Below, one piece after another: positions 12,546 through 24,814 of a stretch of DNA of 64,000 nucleotides (positions are counted from its first letter, which is position 1; each line of letters starts with the position of its first letter). A model generated the notes under the pieces. That model saw only the letters and a program-made list of their open reading frames with translations, had not been told where the DNA came from and searched no databases. A program made the position numbers and the translations under genes. The DNA comes from Gossypium raimondii (Eukaryota > Streptophyta > Magnoliopsida > Malvales > Malvaceae), in NCBI RefSeq assembly GCF_025698545.1, contig NC_068576.1:52672390-52736389 (forward strand), written 5' to 3'.

Positions 12546-15500
12546 TCAGATTAGAAACACTTGTTCATCCCCCTTGGCTCCTAAAACTGGCTCTTCTTCC
12601 TTGCTTCTGTTCTTCAATCCTTGATTTCCTCTTTCTTGTTCCGACTCAGGATCTCCGTTCTTTTTGCAAATACATGAATATGGATATTCATGAAATTCAC
12701 CACGTCCTGGTCTCATCTCATCTGGCTCTCCCATGTATCCTCTTTGAACTGCCTTCACCTTTCGGGCAAAGGTGTCCCAATCCATCTTATCCCTTTCCAT
12801 AAACAAAGAGCTTAATCTCTTGGTATTTGGTCTTATAGTCCTTTTGTGCCCCATGTACCTCCTTTGAATCCAAACAAGCAATCATGAAGAATTAAAGAAA
12901 GTTCAAAGAGAATCAATCCCATGCTAAATACGCAATAAACAATGGACGATGTAAAATGCAGAGAAATAAACAGATACACGCCTATGGAGCTCAGAGTAAG
13001 CAGCTTGGTACCAAATATTCAACTGATGTTAATAAAAGTTGATGCAATATATATTCTCAGCATGGGCCCACCAAAGGGGTAAATCTAACATTACAAGCCC
13101 CACATTGTATTACAGGTTTGCAAATCAATGCAGGACCATGTTAAGAGCATTATTTTGCTTATAGTTGATGTCTTTAGAACCTGGTCGAAATTTCACATCT
13201 TTAAATTACTTCAACAGATAAACTACTAGATAAACATAAAAGTTAGCAGTTATATACAACACTTGGGACTCTACCAGAAGAAAAAAAAAAAGCATGATGC
13301 AAGAAATAACAAGATTTCTCACCTTCGACCTGCTAGAATTCTTGCCATATTTCCATTATTATTGGTGACAAAAACATCACTTTCATCACAAACAATGTAG
13401 TCTATGGCAGCAAGGCGAGAAGAGAATGGAAGAAAAGGTTTCAGCTCTTCATTGGCAAGCTTTTCTTTTGTGTAGAAGTTTGGAAATAGATCTCTTAGTG
13501 GTCGCAGAGTCTCTTCTCCACCATATATTTCTCCAGATGCAACATAAATATATGTGTCATTTGCAAAACCAAGTGCCCGCAGCATCAATCCTACTTCATG
13601 AGGAGTGAGTGGACATTTACCTCGACTCCTCTCTCCATCAGCATCTAAATCCTGCACAAATGTGAAGATGAGTGCAATTTTACTAGATAAATTGGTTGGT
13701 ACTGCTGAAAACAATTATTATGGCGTATAGTAAAGAGAGAACTGGTGAGAAGCCATAAAAAATGGAATCTCACAGGTAATGTTTCCCATCGTTTTCGTAT
13801 TTCTGCAAGTTCATATCTCTCCTTGTCCCCTCCACCAAAGTAACAACCAGAAAATGCTAGCATATCAGGTTCAAATCTGTAATGAAATAAGGTTTGAGTA
13901 ATATCAGGAAAACAGGTATTAGAATTTTAAATTATACTTAAGGATGTTTCTCTATGCAAATGACCCAATGTGCTGTTATTGAATACACATGCACTCAGAT
14001 GCAGAAGTGCTGATGCAGAAATTAGTCATTGGATATGATGTCAAACATAACAGCAAAATGTATACATATAAACGAACTGAAGTTAAGATGCCTTTCCAAA
14101 ATTCCAAGGATTGGCACTTAAGGGAAAGGCATTCTACAATGTCACTAGCTTATCTGGCTTAAAGAATTTCAAATCGGATCACCACCTGAAAGTGAAGGGA
14201 CTTAAAATAAGTCTAGTCATACCAATTCCTAAGTATGCCATTTTATATTGCAAATGCATCCCCAAGGATTACTGACAAACCTTATTTCAGGACGCAGATC
14301 TAATATATTACTGCTTTAAAAACCCTTGACATGCAAATCTAACCATCTGGAATAAGGAACAAACCTCAAATGGACTGCTATAAAACGTATTGCCATCTCA
14401 CGCATTCTCAATACAAGTTTCTGCCCAAGTTCTTGAATAGGTTTTGTAAATCTTAAAGCATGGAAATTAGCCCGGCAACGCAATTTTTGTAGCTCTTCGT
14501 CAATGTTGTTGGCCAGTCTGTAATCAAACTTTGTTAGTTGAAGGACCTACAAAATTTTCAGAGAGTTAATTGCTGCACTTTCACACAAAAACCATAATAT
14601 CCTAGAAAATGTATAATACAAATATTCTAGCAACATATGATTCAATTACCAAGATATAAAGAACATAAAAGTAAAGGAAATTGTTAAAACTCTGCCTTTG
14701 AACAGCACAACCAGGAGAGAGAGAAGGGGGAGGGGGAGAGGGAATGAAGAAAGATCAGAAAGTTCAATTCTGGAAATTATATCTACAATCAACCTAAATA
14801 GCATTAGTAAAAGAGTATTTGAAAGAGATCTTACACGTCTTCGTTTAAGTATTGGCAGAACTTGGTCTAGATAATATTCTGGAGGGGATTTCCTTGGGAC
14901 ACGCATACTGTAAGGATTTTTCTCCATTGATCGCATAAATTTATCAGGAACTTTTTTTACAATGGTAACATCTTTTACTAGGTAAGAAATGAACCAGTTG
15001 ACATCAAAAATGTTGACAAAGTCACTGCATGTCAGGGGTAGGGAAAAAACCTTAACAATCGAACAGAGGAATAGGATATTAATTTGAACTTCTAATAGGC
15101 TGATTCAACTTACCTATTATCCTTCCAATACGAATTATGATCTAACTCAGGTACCACTAAGGTTGCATTTAGAACCCGTGCGACAACTACAGCATCAGAT
15201 ATCTGCGCGGCATAATCAAATTATGAATTCTAAACAAATAGTACTATCCAAGGTCAGTGAGGATAATAAATTCAGTATGATGCCTAAATCTCAGAGGCAC
15301 ACCAAAACTCAATTTATTCAAATCAACTTAAATCGTATTGGTTTGAATAATACATAATGCAGGAGTAACAATACTAAGTAGACACACATAAATAAGTTAG
15401 ATATGCCATTGAAGGAGTTAAAAATATCTTCCATTAGGATATTTACCCAAAAATAAAGCATAAAGTGTAAAAATTTCCACTTACTCCTGTTCTTTGTTGA

Positions 15501-16961
15501 TTCAGTCCACCACTTGCAGCAATAAGCAAATAACCATTTGATGATTGCTCACGTACAGCATCTAGATATCAAATATCAATGTAAATGATGAATCAGTGAA
15601 CTTAAGAGACTGGTTTGGTAAAATTTAAATGAAAACAGTGTCAAATAGATTCTTTCTAAGAGGTAAAAACAGATGATACTAGACATCAGGTATTAGAACC
15701 ATTTTACTAGAAAATTATGCTACAAAGAAAAGAAGTATCACAAAGTTGCCCAACAAGAATTAATTCCATCTGATTCCCCTCCAGGGAGAAATCATCAAGA
15801 ATTAGTTTTATTCTTCAAAGTTAAGCACCAACATTATCAGCTAACACATCATAAACATAGGCAAATTCAAAGCTCATAATCTATTTAAGCAAAAGCAGTC
15901 AAGGTAGATTGCATTGTTGTTTAGGTGCGTAGACTTACAAAATGCAAAACTATCATCCTCGTGTTTCTATTAATAGTCGAAAATGTTGAAATTAGATATG
16001 TCCTTGATACAACATACAATTAATTGACTACTTAGCTCTTTCTTACCTCAGAACCAAACAATTTACTGACTGCCACAAAAAAAACTTAAAGCTACTGTCT
16101 CTCAATCACAAACTTAAAGAGATGCACATAATTTTGAATTTCCAAAACAAAAACCAAGAACTTTGCAATACAAGTAATTAAGATAAACATCCAAAGCAAC
16201 AATCTTAGCATCAGTTAACATGTTGAAAAGCAAGCACATAATTTCAGATAAAACACATTTAAGGAAAGTAACCATTCCTGTTATGATTGAAATTTGCTTC
16301 TTAAATCTTAATCCAGTCCAGCTTTTATTTAGAGAAACCAAAGGTTCCAAAAATAAAATGAAAATTAACGTACGAGGAAATTTACGACTTCTTTTGCTGC
16401 ATCCATAGAAACTTTTTCCATTTTCAGATTTCCATATATCAATCGGTCCTTTATTACTTCCATCCTGCAGCATTTGCATCAAATTAGCATAAAATATAAA
16501 TAACAATTATAATAAATAAACACATAAATGAAAGCGAAATTATTCTTTATTTTTCACTGTACCAATTTGAAATAGAGTTTTTGTTTCACAAGTCGCCGGG
16601 AATACCAGTCGAGATCAGAGACCACATGTCCGGTGAAGAGCGAAACAATGCCTAAGGAGAAAAGCATCAAGCCAAAGACGAGCGACCATGAGATTGGCTT
16701 ACTCTGCTGCGCCGCAGAGGATCTCCACCTCCAACACACATGCTTGTTGCTTAGAACGGAGCCGTTCAGGTTTACCGATACCACGCTAAACATCCACGCC
16801 TTCGCTCCGCCCATAACGAACACTACTACAACGGCAACAACGACTCCGCCCTCAACTTCATCACTTATTTCCACCGCAAATCCCTCCTCCCGCTCTCCCC
16901 AACAACCACAATCATCAAAGAGTAAAGGAGAATGAGAGGGTATGTCTGTAAATAATGCCAA
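12546..16961 (-). CDS. O-fucosyltransferase family protein (GDP-fucose protein O-fucosyltransferase domain)
   Basis: Type II Golgi-like membrane protein of the plant O-fucosyltransferase (DUF246-type) family. Minus-strand exons: 16961-16563, 16464-16374, 15561-15485, 15202-15114, 15024-14835, 14546-14365, 13876-13774, 13651-13323, 12861-12546. They total 1,776 nt (591 residues). The in-frame Met at 16814 would give 542 residues and is probably the true start, because it leaves a single membrane anchor (SWSLVFGLMLFSLGIV). Family motifs seen are SGGLNQQRTGISDAVVVAR (nucleotide-sugar binding region), AVHLRFEPDMLAFSGC, VTNNNGNMARILAGRR and, near the C-terminus, GEPDEMRPGRGEF. Family members act in wall polysaccharide or protein fucosylation, but the substrate of this one is unknown. 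The C-terminal tail is charged and low-complexity. Confidence 0.88.
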
Positions 16962-17700
16962 TGTGGAGGTTTAAATTCGAAGAATAAGTAGGGTTTTGCT
17001 TCCTTTCTTTCGATCGACGCTCTCAAAATTCTTTCTCCAAACGCGGCAGATTTGTAACTCGTAAGTTACTGTGAACTAATAGGACAATAAATTTTGACCA
17101 AAAAAATTAATAATAATAAGAAGAAGAAGAAGAAGAAAAATAAATGAAGTAGAAGTAAAGAAAGAATAAGAAAACTGAAGATTTTGTCTAAAATATAATA
17201 TAGTTTTAATTAATGTTTACTGAAATGCAGATTTGAAGAACAATTAAAGATATAAAGTATTTAATTTGAATTTTAGTAAGTGGGAAAAAGGAAACCTTAT
17301 TTAATTATTGATTTAGCAAAGAGCTATCATGTGGACAAGAAATTTATCTGAATTTAAATTAAAATGTAGGAAAACTTCAAATTCATAGATTCTCTGTCTG
17401 AAGTGAATAAATTTGAAAAGATGACAATAAACGAAGACGACAAAATACAAACAAAGGACACTTCTCCATGAGTTATGTGATAAAAAGTGGGGTTTTTTTT
17501 ATTTTAATTCACTATTCTAGAATGATTAAAATGACATTTTCAAAAAAAATTGTCTATGGCCTTCTTTGATAATATCCCACTTTTTCTTTATTAGCAATAA
17601 TATCCCACTTAAGAAATAGATTTGCGTGCCAAAACCTACTGACCTCTTTGATAATCATGAAATTGAAACCATCTATCAACTACTATTGTTGTTTCCCGCT
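16962..17700. other. AT-rich spacer with an AAG microsatellite
   Basis: Divergent spacer between the O-fucosyltransferase gene (-) and the metalloproteinase array (+). The part nearest 16962 should hold the promoter and leader of the minus-strand gene. A short AAG/AAT-type microsatellite lies at about 17110-17140. No ORF or conserved element is seen. Confidence 0.5.
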
Positions 17701-17721
17701 GTCTTGGTTCTCTAGAAAAGG

Positions 17722-17879
17722 TTAAACCATTCTCTGCCTTCGAAGTATCTCCAGTATGGGGCAAGGCAGAATCTATATGGCTTTCTCACCCCTTTTTCTT
17801 GTTCCTCAATTTTATCTCTGCCTATGACTGCTTCAAATTTCAGCTCTAGTCCCCAAAATAACTAACAACAGAAACAATT
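17722..17879 (+). promoter_or_regulatory. Proximal promoter/leader of metalloproteinase copy 1, shared with copy 2
   Basis: About 160 bases upstream of copy 1 closely match 21668-21828 upstream of copy 2. Shared pieces are an aaccattctctgcctt-type start, gcagaatctat, a tttctc run and tttcagctcta. Copy 3 lacks this block entirely. Conservation beyond the ORF marks the edge of the duplicated unit and probably includes the core promoter. A TATA-like ctatatgg lies near 17772. Confidence 0.55.
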
Positions 17880-18962
17880 ATGTTTCCGTTGTTTGGTAAT
17901 TGCTCCTTCCTCTTCTTCTTTCTTTTTTTCTTCTGTTTTCTCCCACGTCTTTGTTTTCCCACCGAAATCACATCGGGACAAGCAACTGTCATAACTACCG
18001 ATGATCACAACGCTACATGGCATAATTTTACCCGCTTTAAAGATGCCGAGAAGGGTAGCCACATCAGCGGCATAGCAGAACTCAAGAAATATTTTCAACG
18101 ATTTGACTACTTATCGATTCCTGACAATCAAAACGACAACTTCACTGACGTTTTTGATGCTCAATTCGAATCCGCCGTGGTTTTGTACCAACAAAAGTTT
18201 GGGTTATCGATAACTAGAAAGCTCGATTCCGAAACGATATCGACAATCATGTCCTCGAGGTGCGGCGTTTCTGACACCGGTCCGACAATCCATGCAACAA
18301 AACATTTTGCCTATTTTTATGGAAGGCCGAGGTAGGATCGTGGGTCATCCATGACTTTAACGTACGCTTTTTCGTCTGCGGATATGATCGATTACATAAG
18401 CTTACCAAAAATCAAAACAGTGTTTAAGCGCTCGTTCTCTAAGTGGGCTTCGGTGATTCCGGTAAACTTCACAGAAATAGACAATTACCCATTGACGAAT
18501 ATTAGAATCGGGTTTTTCAAGGGCAATCACGGTGACGGTCAACCATTCGACGGGATTTTAGGAGTGTTAGCTCATGCTTTTTCACCAGAGAATGGAAGGC
18601 TCCACTTGGATAAAGATGAAACGTGGGCCGTTGATTTCGAGAAAGTGAAATCAAAGGCGGCTGTCAACTTAGAATCAGTGGTGACACATGAGATTGGCCA
18701 TATACTCGGGTTGGCCCACAGTTCGGTCAAAGAAGCCGTGATGTATCCAAGCTTGAAGCCACGTAGTAAAAAAGTGAATCTTAAACTTGACGATGTAGAA
18801 GGTGTTCAATCATTATACGGATCAAATCCTAACTTCAAATTCAGTTCTTTGTTGGATTCTGAAAATTTTTACAATAAAACAATTAGCCTCAATCCTAGAT
18901 CATGTAGTTGGACATTTTCTTCAGCAATGGTAGTTATTTTCCTGCTTTTGATGTTAACATAA
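17880..18962 (+). pseudogene. Matrixin metalloproteinase (MMP), copy 1, one in-frame stop
   Basis: Intronless copy of a plant matrix metalloproteinase, collinear with intact copy 2 over 361 codons with no frameshift. The only lesion is TAG at 18333-18335, where copy 2 has TGG (Trp in RPRW). Before the stop lie a signal peptide (hydrophobic FFFLFFFCFL), the propeptide and the cysteine-switch motif SRCGVSD (copy 2 has PRCGVSD). After it the reading frame stays open through the zinc-binding HEIGHILGLAHS, the downstream Met-turn region (VMYPSL) and a hydrophobic C-terminal tail typical of GPI-anchored plant MMPs. As read, it would give a 151-residue propeptide fragment without a catalytic domain. 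Good frame preservation implies recent inactivation. A sequencing error or a polymorphic stop cannot be excluded. Confidence 0.7.
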
Positions 18963-19140
18963 GAGCCTTCTTTTTTGAACTCCTTTAAAAAATTCTTTAT
19001 AGTATTATTTATGTGTGAAGAAAAAGTTGTTCACACCCAAAGAAAGAAAAAGAATTGGAGCAATTCTTTCATTTGTATTAGGGTGAATAATTTTAAAGAA
19101 TGACATTTCAAGAATCTTACTTGAAATCATGGCATAAAAG

Positions 19141-20117
19141 GCAATACTATGGGGTGACATGGAGGGGTGAAAAATGAAAATACTTCAGCCACTTAATATG
19201 GCTCTCCTCAAAAGCCCATAAAACTTAAAAGTCTTCTGTTTCAATAATTAATGAATTAAATTAATTATGATTTGGTTGAATATTGTAACCTCCTCAAAGA
19301 AACTACTAAGTGGGGACATCTTGCCAAATGGACAACTTTGATTCATCATCCCGTTTTTAGTTTTTATAAAATTCTAAAATTCCCATTCATCGTGACATCA
19401 TCAACGCCTGCTTCTAAACTAGTTTATCTTCCATCCCTAAATATTTTATTAATAAAACAACCCCATTAATTGAACATCAATTAGAAAACGAAAATAAGTT
19501 AATTAAGAAATTTAAAGGTGCCCCTCAATTTTTTTAAAATTATAAATGAGTTAGCAGTTTATTGAAATTTATATTTAAATTTTCAATAATTATTAATTTT
19601 AAATGATATAATTACTTATTTAGTCCTTCAATTTTATAAAAAATTGTTTTAATCAGTCATTTAAAATTTTCCTCTTGGATTGTTTGTATCTTAACTTTTC
19701 TATCCTTTTTGAAGTAATTTAACAAACAATACAAGTTCAAAGACTAAAAAATAAATAATTAAAATTACTTTTTAATAAAATTAGAAAACCAAATAAATTA
19801 TTATACCATTTTAAATTCAATTCATGAATAATTTCTATCCGTTATAAATAATAATAATGGAAACCAACCCTTCAACATAGATAAAATTCCCTTAGGCATT
19901 TGTTAGGTGGTAGATTGTAGGTGTTCCAAACATTGACCTAAATTTTATATAGTTCTAATAAAAAAACAATTAATCAGGTGAAGTCAAGGTTGTATGTAAC
20001 TTAAGATGTATGTATATTTTGATTTAATGTTTATTTTTATTTATAATCTCTTAAATTTTAAATCGAAAAAATAAATATGTATTCAATTTTGAATCATATT
20101 AATTATTGTAATAACAA

Positions 20118-20164
<47 letters not shown>

Positions 20165-21392
20165 TCTGATTTTTTACAGAGGCCAAAAGAGGATCAATTA
20201 ATTGGAGATATTTTTTATGTTTACCTTGGTTCTACCATGGAATCAACCAAAACAGCTTTTCTTCCAAAGAAACAGGTTCGAAAGGGAAATGCAAGAGGTT
20301 TTTTTTTTTTTTGTCTAATCTTGCTTTCAAATCCCTGTACTCTTCAAATTATTAAAATTCACTTCTTCCATTTGCTAATTAAAATTAAAATTTAATTGAT
20401 AACATTGTTAACAATTTTATTAAATATGAATATTATTATCAGTTAAATTTTAATTTTAAATAAAAATCCAATATTAAAATATCACGTATTCAAATTTAAT
20501 AAAAGTTTGATGAGAATATTATCATTTGGACTTTAATTTTCAAATAGGACAAGGGAATAAATTTCCAAAAATAAAAGCAACGGACTAAAATTAAAAGCTC
20601 ATTAAGTACAAAGATTGGAGACATAATTAAACATTAAAGAGTGCACCCATTTATCATGATAAACTTCGTTGCATTTCTGAAAGCGAAACAATGGAAGACT
20701 TTGGCCTTAAATGTCGTTTTGTATAAAACTATAATAATTAACCAATCATCTAACTTGAAAATTTTGTTCATTTTAACATCTACATTTGAATTCTTTCATT
20801 ATTTGCAAACTACGACCAGTTTGTAAAATATTAATAATAAGGCTGAAATTGAAATGATAATGTAGGAAGGTGGGGATAGTGATGCAATTGGGTGATTACA
20901 ACAGAATTGTTGACAGGGAAATGCTATGGTTGGGTTGCCAACAGTAGAGGAGACTTGAATGGAAAACTTTCAATTTTCTCGTTTTCGTTGTTAGACGGCA
21001 AAATATCAAATTTGGTAATTAAAGCTAACCCCAAAAGTTCTTCCCCAACACATTCTCAATATATCTTTAAATCATACAAACCCTAACCTAAATTCTACTT
21101 TTTAGATATATGCTTTTTCAATGAAAAAAAAAGACAAACAAAATTGTATTCAAGTTTTCGATTAATATCCATATAGTATATTTCTTATAAAAAACAAATG
21201 AATAATAAGAAAAACTTGTAAATTTAATTTAACCGATTTGTGTAATCACTCGAGTTTGATGAGTGATGTGCTGAAATTCCTATCCTCCTGCTTCAGAAAT
21301 TTCTATGTCGATGCTTAGCATCTCCAACTCTTCAATTTTCATGTTTTTAAGGCAAAACTGCCTAACCTTGTGTAATCGATAGAACACGAAAA
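19141..21392. repeat. Spacer block A, duplicated at 25484-28745
   Basis: Noncoding spacer downstream of metalloproteinase copy 1 that recurs downstream of copy 2. Matching anchors: gcaatactat (19141 and 25484), aacctcctcaaagaaact (about 19287 and 25606), the aaccaacccttcaacatag stretch (about 19862 and 27433), gaggccaaaagagga-like sequence (about 20180 and 27945), ggtgattacaacagaattg (about 20891 and 28299) and gcctaaccttgtgtaat (about 21360 and 28711). It therefore belongs to the same segmental duplication as the genes. Short ORFs here (19272-19469 and 20641-20826) are spurious. Confidence 0.75.
20122..20161. repeat. (AT)n microsatellite
   Basis: About 20 uninterrupted AT units. The paralogous place in block A' (about 27917) has only a short, non-repetitive ttatatg, so the expansion happened after the duplication. 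Confidence 0.95.
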
Positions 21393-21667
21393 CACGCAAT
21401 CGAAGAACTTGAGTCACCAAGAATTGTCTTGTAATAAAAGTTAGAACTTGGAACAATAGAAAACCTTATTGGAAAGTGATTTGAAAAAGAACTAATGCTG
21501 AAATCAGCCATTTGGTCAACAAACAACAAGAATAAAAATTTCAATCAAACTAATTTAAGAATTTTAAGCATATCCCCCTCTTCAATACCACCCAAAAAAA
21601 CGTGTATTCATATCAGATACCGAAAAATATTAATTAAAAAATTAATTAGAAACCCAAGCAGTGGTTA

Positions 21668-21828
21668 ATCCACCATTCTCTGCCTTCAAAAGTCAGTATC
21701 TCCAGGAAGGGGGCACGGCAGAATCTATTTAGCTTTCTCACTCCTTTTTCTTGTTCCTTACTCTTATCTCTGCCTATGGTTGCTTCAAATTTCAGCTCTA
21801 ATCCCAAAAATAACTAACAGAAACAACC
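21668..21828 (+). promoter_or_regulatory. Proximal promoter/leader of metalloproteinase copy 2
   Basis: Block conserved with 17722-17879 in front of copy 1. A TATA-like ctatttag lies at about 21725-21732, roughly 100 bases upstream of the ATG, followed by pyrimidine-rich tracts. It is the only one of the three upstream regions attached to an intact reading frame. Confidence 0.5.
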
Positions 21829-22911
21829 ATGCTACCGTTGTTTGGTTATTGTTCCTTTCTCTCCTTCGTTCTTCTTTTCCTCTGTTTTTTCCCACGTTTT
21901 TGTTTTCCTGCTAGAATCACACCAGGACAAGTAACTGTCATAACTATCGATGATCAAAACGCTACCTGGTATAATTTTACTCGCTTTAAAGACGCTGAGA
22001 AAGGTTGCCACATCAGCGGCATGTCGGAACTCAAAAAATATTTCCAGCGGTTCGGCTACTTATCGATTCCCAACAATCAAAACGATAACTTCACTGACGT
22101 TTTCGATGCTCAATTTGAATCCGCCGTGATTTTGTACCAGCAAAAGTTTGGGTTACCGGTAACCGGAAAGCTCGATTCCGAAACGATATCAACAATCATG
22201 TCCCCAAGGTGCGGTGTTTCCGACACCGAATCGACAATCCATGCGACGAAACATTTTGCCTATTTTTACGGAAGGCCGAGGTGGGACCGTGGGTCGTCCA
22301 TGACTTTAACATACGCTTTTTCGCCTACAGACATGATCGATTACATAAGCTTACCGGAAATCAAAACAGTGTTTAAGCGCTCGTTCTCGAGGTGGGCTTC
22401 GGTGATTCCAGTGAACTTCACGGAGATAGACGATTATCCATCAGCTAATATCAAAATCGGGTTTTTCAAGGGCGACCACGGTGACGGTCAACCGTTTGAT
22501 GGGGTTTTAGGAGTGTTAGCTCATGCTTTTTCACCAGAGAACGGAAGGTTCCACTTGGACGAAGATGAAACGTGGGCCATTGATTTCGAGAAAGTGAAAT
22601 CAAAGACGGCTATTGACTTGGAATCAGTGGCTACACATGAGATTGGCCATATACTCGGGTTGGCCCATAGTTCGATCAAGGAAGCCGTGATGTATCCGAG
22701 CTTGAAGCCACGTAGTAAAAAAGTGAATCTTAAACTCGATGATGTAGAAGGTGTTCAAGCATTGTACGGATCAAACCCTAACTTCAAATACAGTTCTTTG
22801 TTGGCGTATGAAAATTCTTACAACAAAGCAATTAACCTCAATCAAAGATCTTGTAGTTGGACGTTTTCAATAGTAGTGGTAGTTTTTTTTATTCTTTTCA
22901 TGATTACATAA
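21829..22911 (+). CDS. Matrix metalloproteinase (matrixin, M10A), intact copy 2
   Basis: Intronless 360-residue zinc endopeptidase, the usual size for plant MMPs. Visible parts in order: signal peptide (hydrophobic LSFVLLFLCFFPRFCF), a propeptide with peptidoglycan-binding-like helices (LYQQKFGLPVTGKLDSETI), the cysteine switch PRCGVSD that keeps the zymogen latent, a catalytic domain beginning about LTYAFSP, and the zinc site HEIGHILGLAHS with the three His ligands and the catalytic Glu. Then come the Met-turn VMYPSL and a hydrophobic C-terminus (IVVVVFFILFMIT) after a polar spacer, which suggests a GPI anchor. It likely acts at the plasma membrane or apoplast in wall remodelling or defence; the substrate is unknown. 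It lies between a nonsense-bearing copy and a decayed copy and is the only functional-looking member here. Plant MMPs are usually intronless, as this one is. Confidence 0.92.
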   Translation: MLPLFGYCSFLSFVLLFLCFFPRFCFPARITPGQVTVITIDDQNATWYNFTRFKDAEKGCHISGMSELKKYFQRFGYLSIPNNQNDNFTDVFDAQFESAVILYQQKFGLPVTGKLDSETISTIMSPRCGVSDTESTIHATKHFAYFYGRPRWDRGSSMTLTYAFSPTDMIDYISLPEIKTVFKRSFSRWASVIPVNFTEIDDYPSANIKIGFFKGDHGDGQPFDGVLGVLAHAFSPENGRFHLDEDETWAIDFEKVKSKTAIDLESVATHEIGHILGLAHSSIKEAVMYPSLKPRSKKVNLKLDDVEGVQALYGSNPNFKYSSLLAYENSYNKAINLNQRSCSWTFSIVVVVFFILFMIT

Positions 22912-23840
22912 GAGCCTTCTTTTTTGAGCTCTTTTATTTATGTGTGAAGAAAAAATTGCTCACACCCAAAAAAAAAAAAAAACCGAAACAATCTTTGTTT
23001 TGTATAAGGATGTAATATATTTGTGAATAATTTTTTTATTATATTTAGTGGTGTTATATATGTATATATTATTATAGTTTGATTTTTCTTCTTAAAAAGG
23101 TGTACTAACTTTTCGAAGCAGGAGATGATAAGAAAGACAAAACTCTGGACCATTCATTTTGGACTTGAAAGGTTAGGATAGAATCCGAAAAGAGAAACAA
23201 AAATATATTTATGTATAATATTTATATATTAAGAATAAATATGGAAATAGGATTATTTGGTGGATAACTGATTATTTTATTTTATTTTGGAAGGATTATA
23301 TAACGAGGAAATTAAAAATATATATTAATTTTTTTCATATATTAGAAAAACAAAACAAGTTTGTTTTACTTTGGTTGGACATTTTGAACGCTTAAGTCCC
23401 GACAAACATTTGGACTTCAGTTTTTTTCCTTTACGAAGAAAAAAGAAGGTTTCGACGGTTTGACTCATGTACAAAGATGAAAGCCCGCGTTAAGTTGGGA
23501 GTCAGCAAACAAATTATTTCTTTTTTTTATTAACACCTTTACTTTTTAACGGTATAAATAATCTTAGGTCCCTGCTAGTCTTTAAATTAGACAAATTGGC
23601 CTCTCTTGAAGAAATGAGTAGTTTAGATTTTAGTCCATGTTACATTTGGGCTTTAATTGTTGTAATTTAATTTGTTATTATTTAAATTTTTTTATTTTTA
23701 TAATATTATTAATTAGTCTAAATAATTAACGTGATTAAAATTTGTATGTTAATTTTTATTAAAAATAATATTTTCAGCTCAAAATAAATACATGTTAATA
23801 TTGATGTTTAAAACTACCCGAGCTACACGTGACAGTTTGA

Positions 23841-24135
23841 GGGTGCATTTGATGCTCGTTCAAACAAGCCCCCACTATTATTGGGGTCCTCCAAATGGAT
23901 AAGAAGCTTGATCTTCACCACATTATAGACGACTTAACTATTGTTAACTAATTCAACTGTAGTATTTTGAAAATTTCTTTTTACCATAAATTTTCTACGA
24001 AGTTTAATTGTGTTTCTTTTTATTTTGCTCATTGATAGGGTCAATGGTGTTGTGCATAGATTGGTCCCTGTAACATGAGACAAAAAGAAATATAAACATA
24101 TCACATTGAAAGTAATCACCTATTCAAATAGGCCC
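23841..24135. mobile_element. Tourist-like MITE, longer diverged member (295 bp)
   Basis: Ends are gggtgcatttgatg on the left and the inverse of gggcctatttgaatagg on the right, flanked by tga/taa, probably a decayed TTA/TAA target duplication. It shares the internal core gagacaaaaag followed by aaac with the two 134-bp elements at 24565 and 56630. The family resembles PIF/Harbinger (Tourist) MITEs by target preference and terminal sequence. Confidence 0.55.
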
Positions 24136-24564
24136 TAAGTAATCACATTGTTCATGGATGAAAATGTTGATCTTTCATTTGGTTTGATTATCAAGATATT
24201 ATCCACCAATCTGTGTTAAATGATGTTGTAATTTGCTTTATTAATATTTTACCCTTACAAACTTTACTTCTAAAAAAAGACATGTAAATATAAATAATTA
24301 ATAAAAGAAACATAATTTAATCCGGTTATTTAAAACGGCTTTGAAAAATCCAAACCATAATTTGATTCGATTATAGTACTTAAAATAATATTTAAAGAAA
24401 AAAAGAGGAAAATAAGAATTTAAATTATGACTTGGACCATTTGGTTAAAGTTGTACCGGGCAAGCTGTGTGGATTTTATAAGCAAGGTTAAGATAGAGGC
24501 TGTAGGATATTAGGCTAATCTCATTGTTTTGATCATCGTTCTTCACTGTTTTTGGGTGGATTAA

Positions 24565-24698
24565 GGGTTCATTTGATGGTGTATTTATCTGTGGTTAATA
24601 TAAAAATAATGATGATGGTAAGATAAAATACTTTAGCGTGAGACAAAAAGAAAGATAAACATATCACATTAAAAGTAATCACTCATTCAAAGAGGCCC
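24565..24698. mobile_element. Tourist-like MITE, 134 bp
   Basis: Exactly 134 bp between flanking TAA copies (24562-24564 and 24699-24701). The left end gggttcatttgatgg is roughly inverse to the right end (gggcctctttgaatgag on the other strand). The internal core gcgtgagacaaaaag is shared with the element at 56630-56763, which has the same length. Confidence 0.65.
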
Positions 24699-24814
24699 TA
24701 AGTTTTCTCTCGGGCATGGTAAAAAAATAGTTTTCTATCGGGTTTCTTGCATACGTAGGCTTTTGAACTGCCAAGAAAATGACGTCATATATATTATGTT
24801 TTTTATTTACCTTT

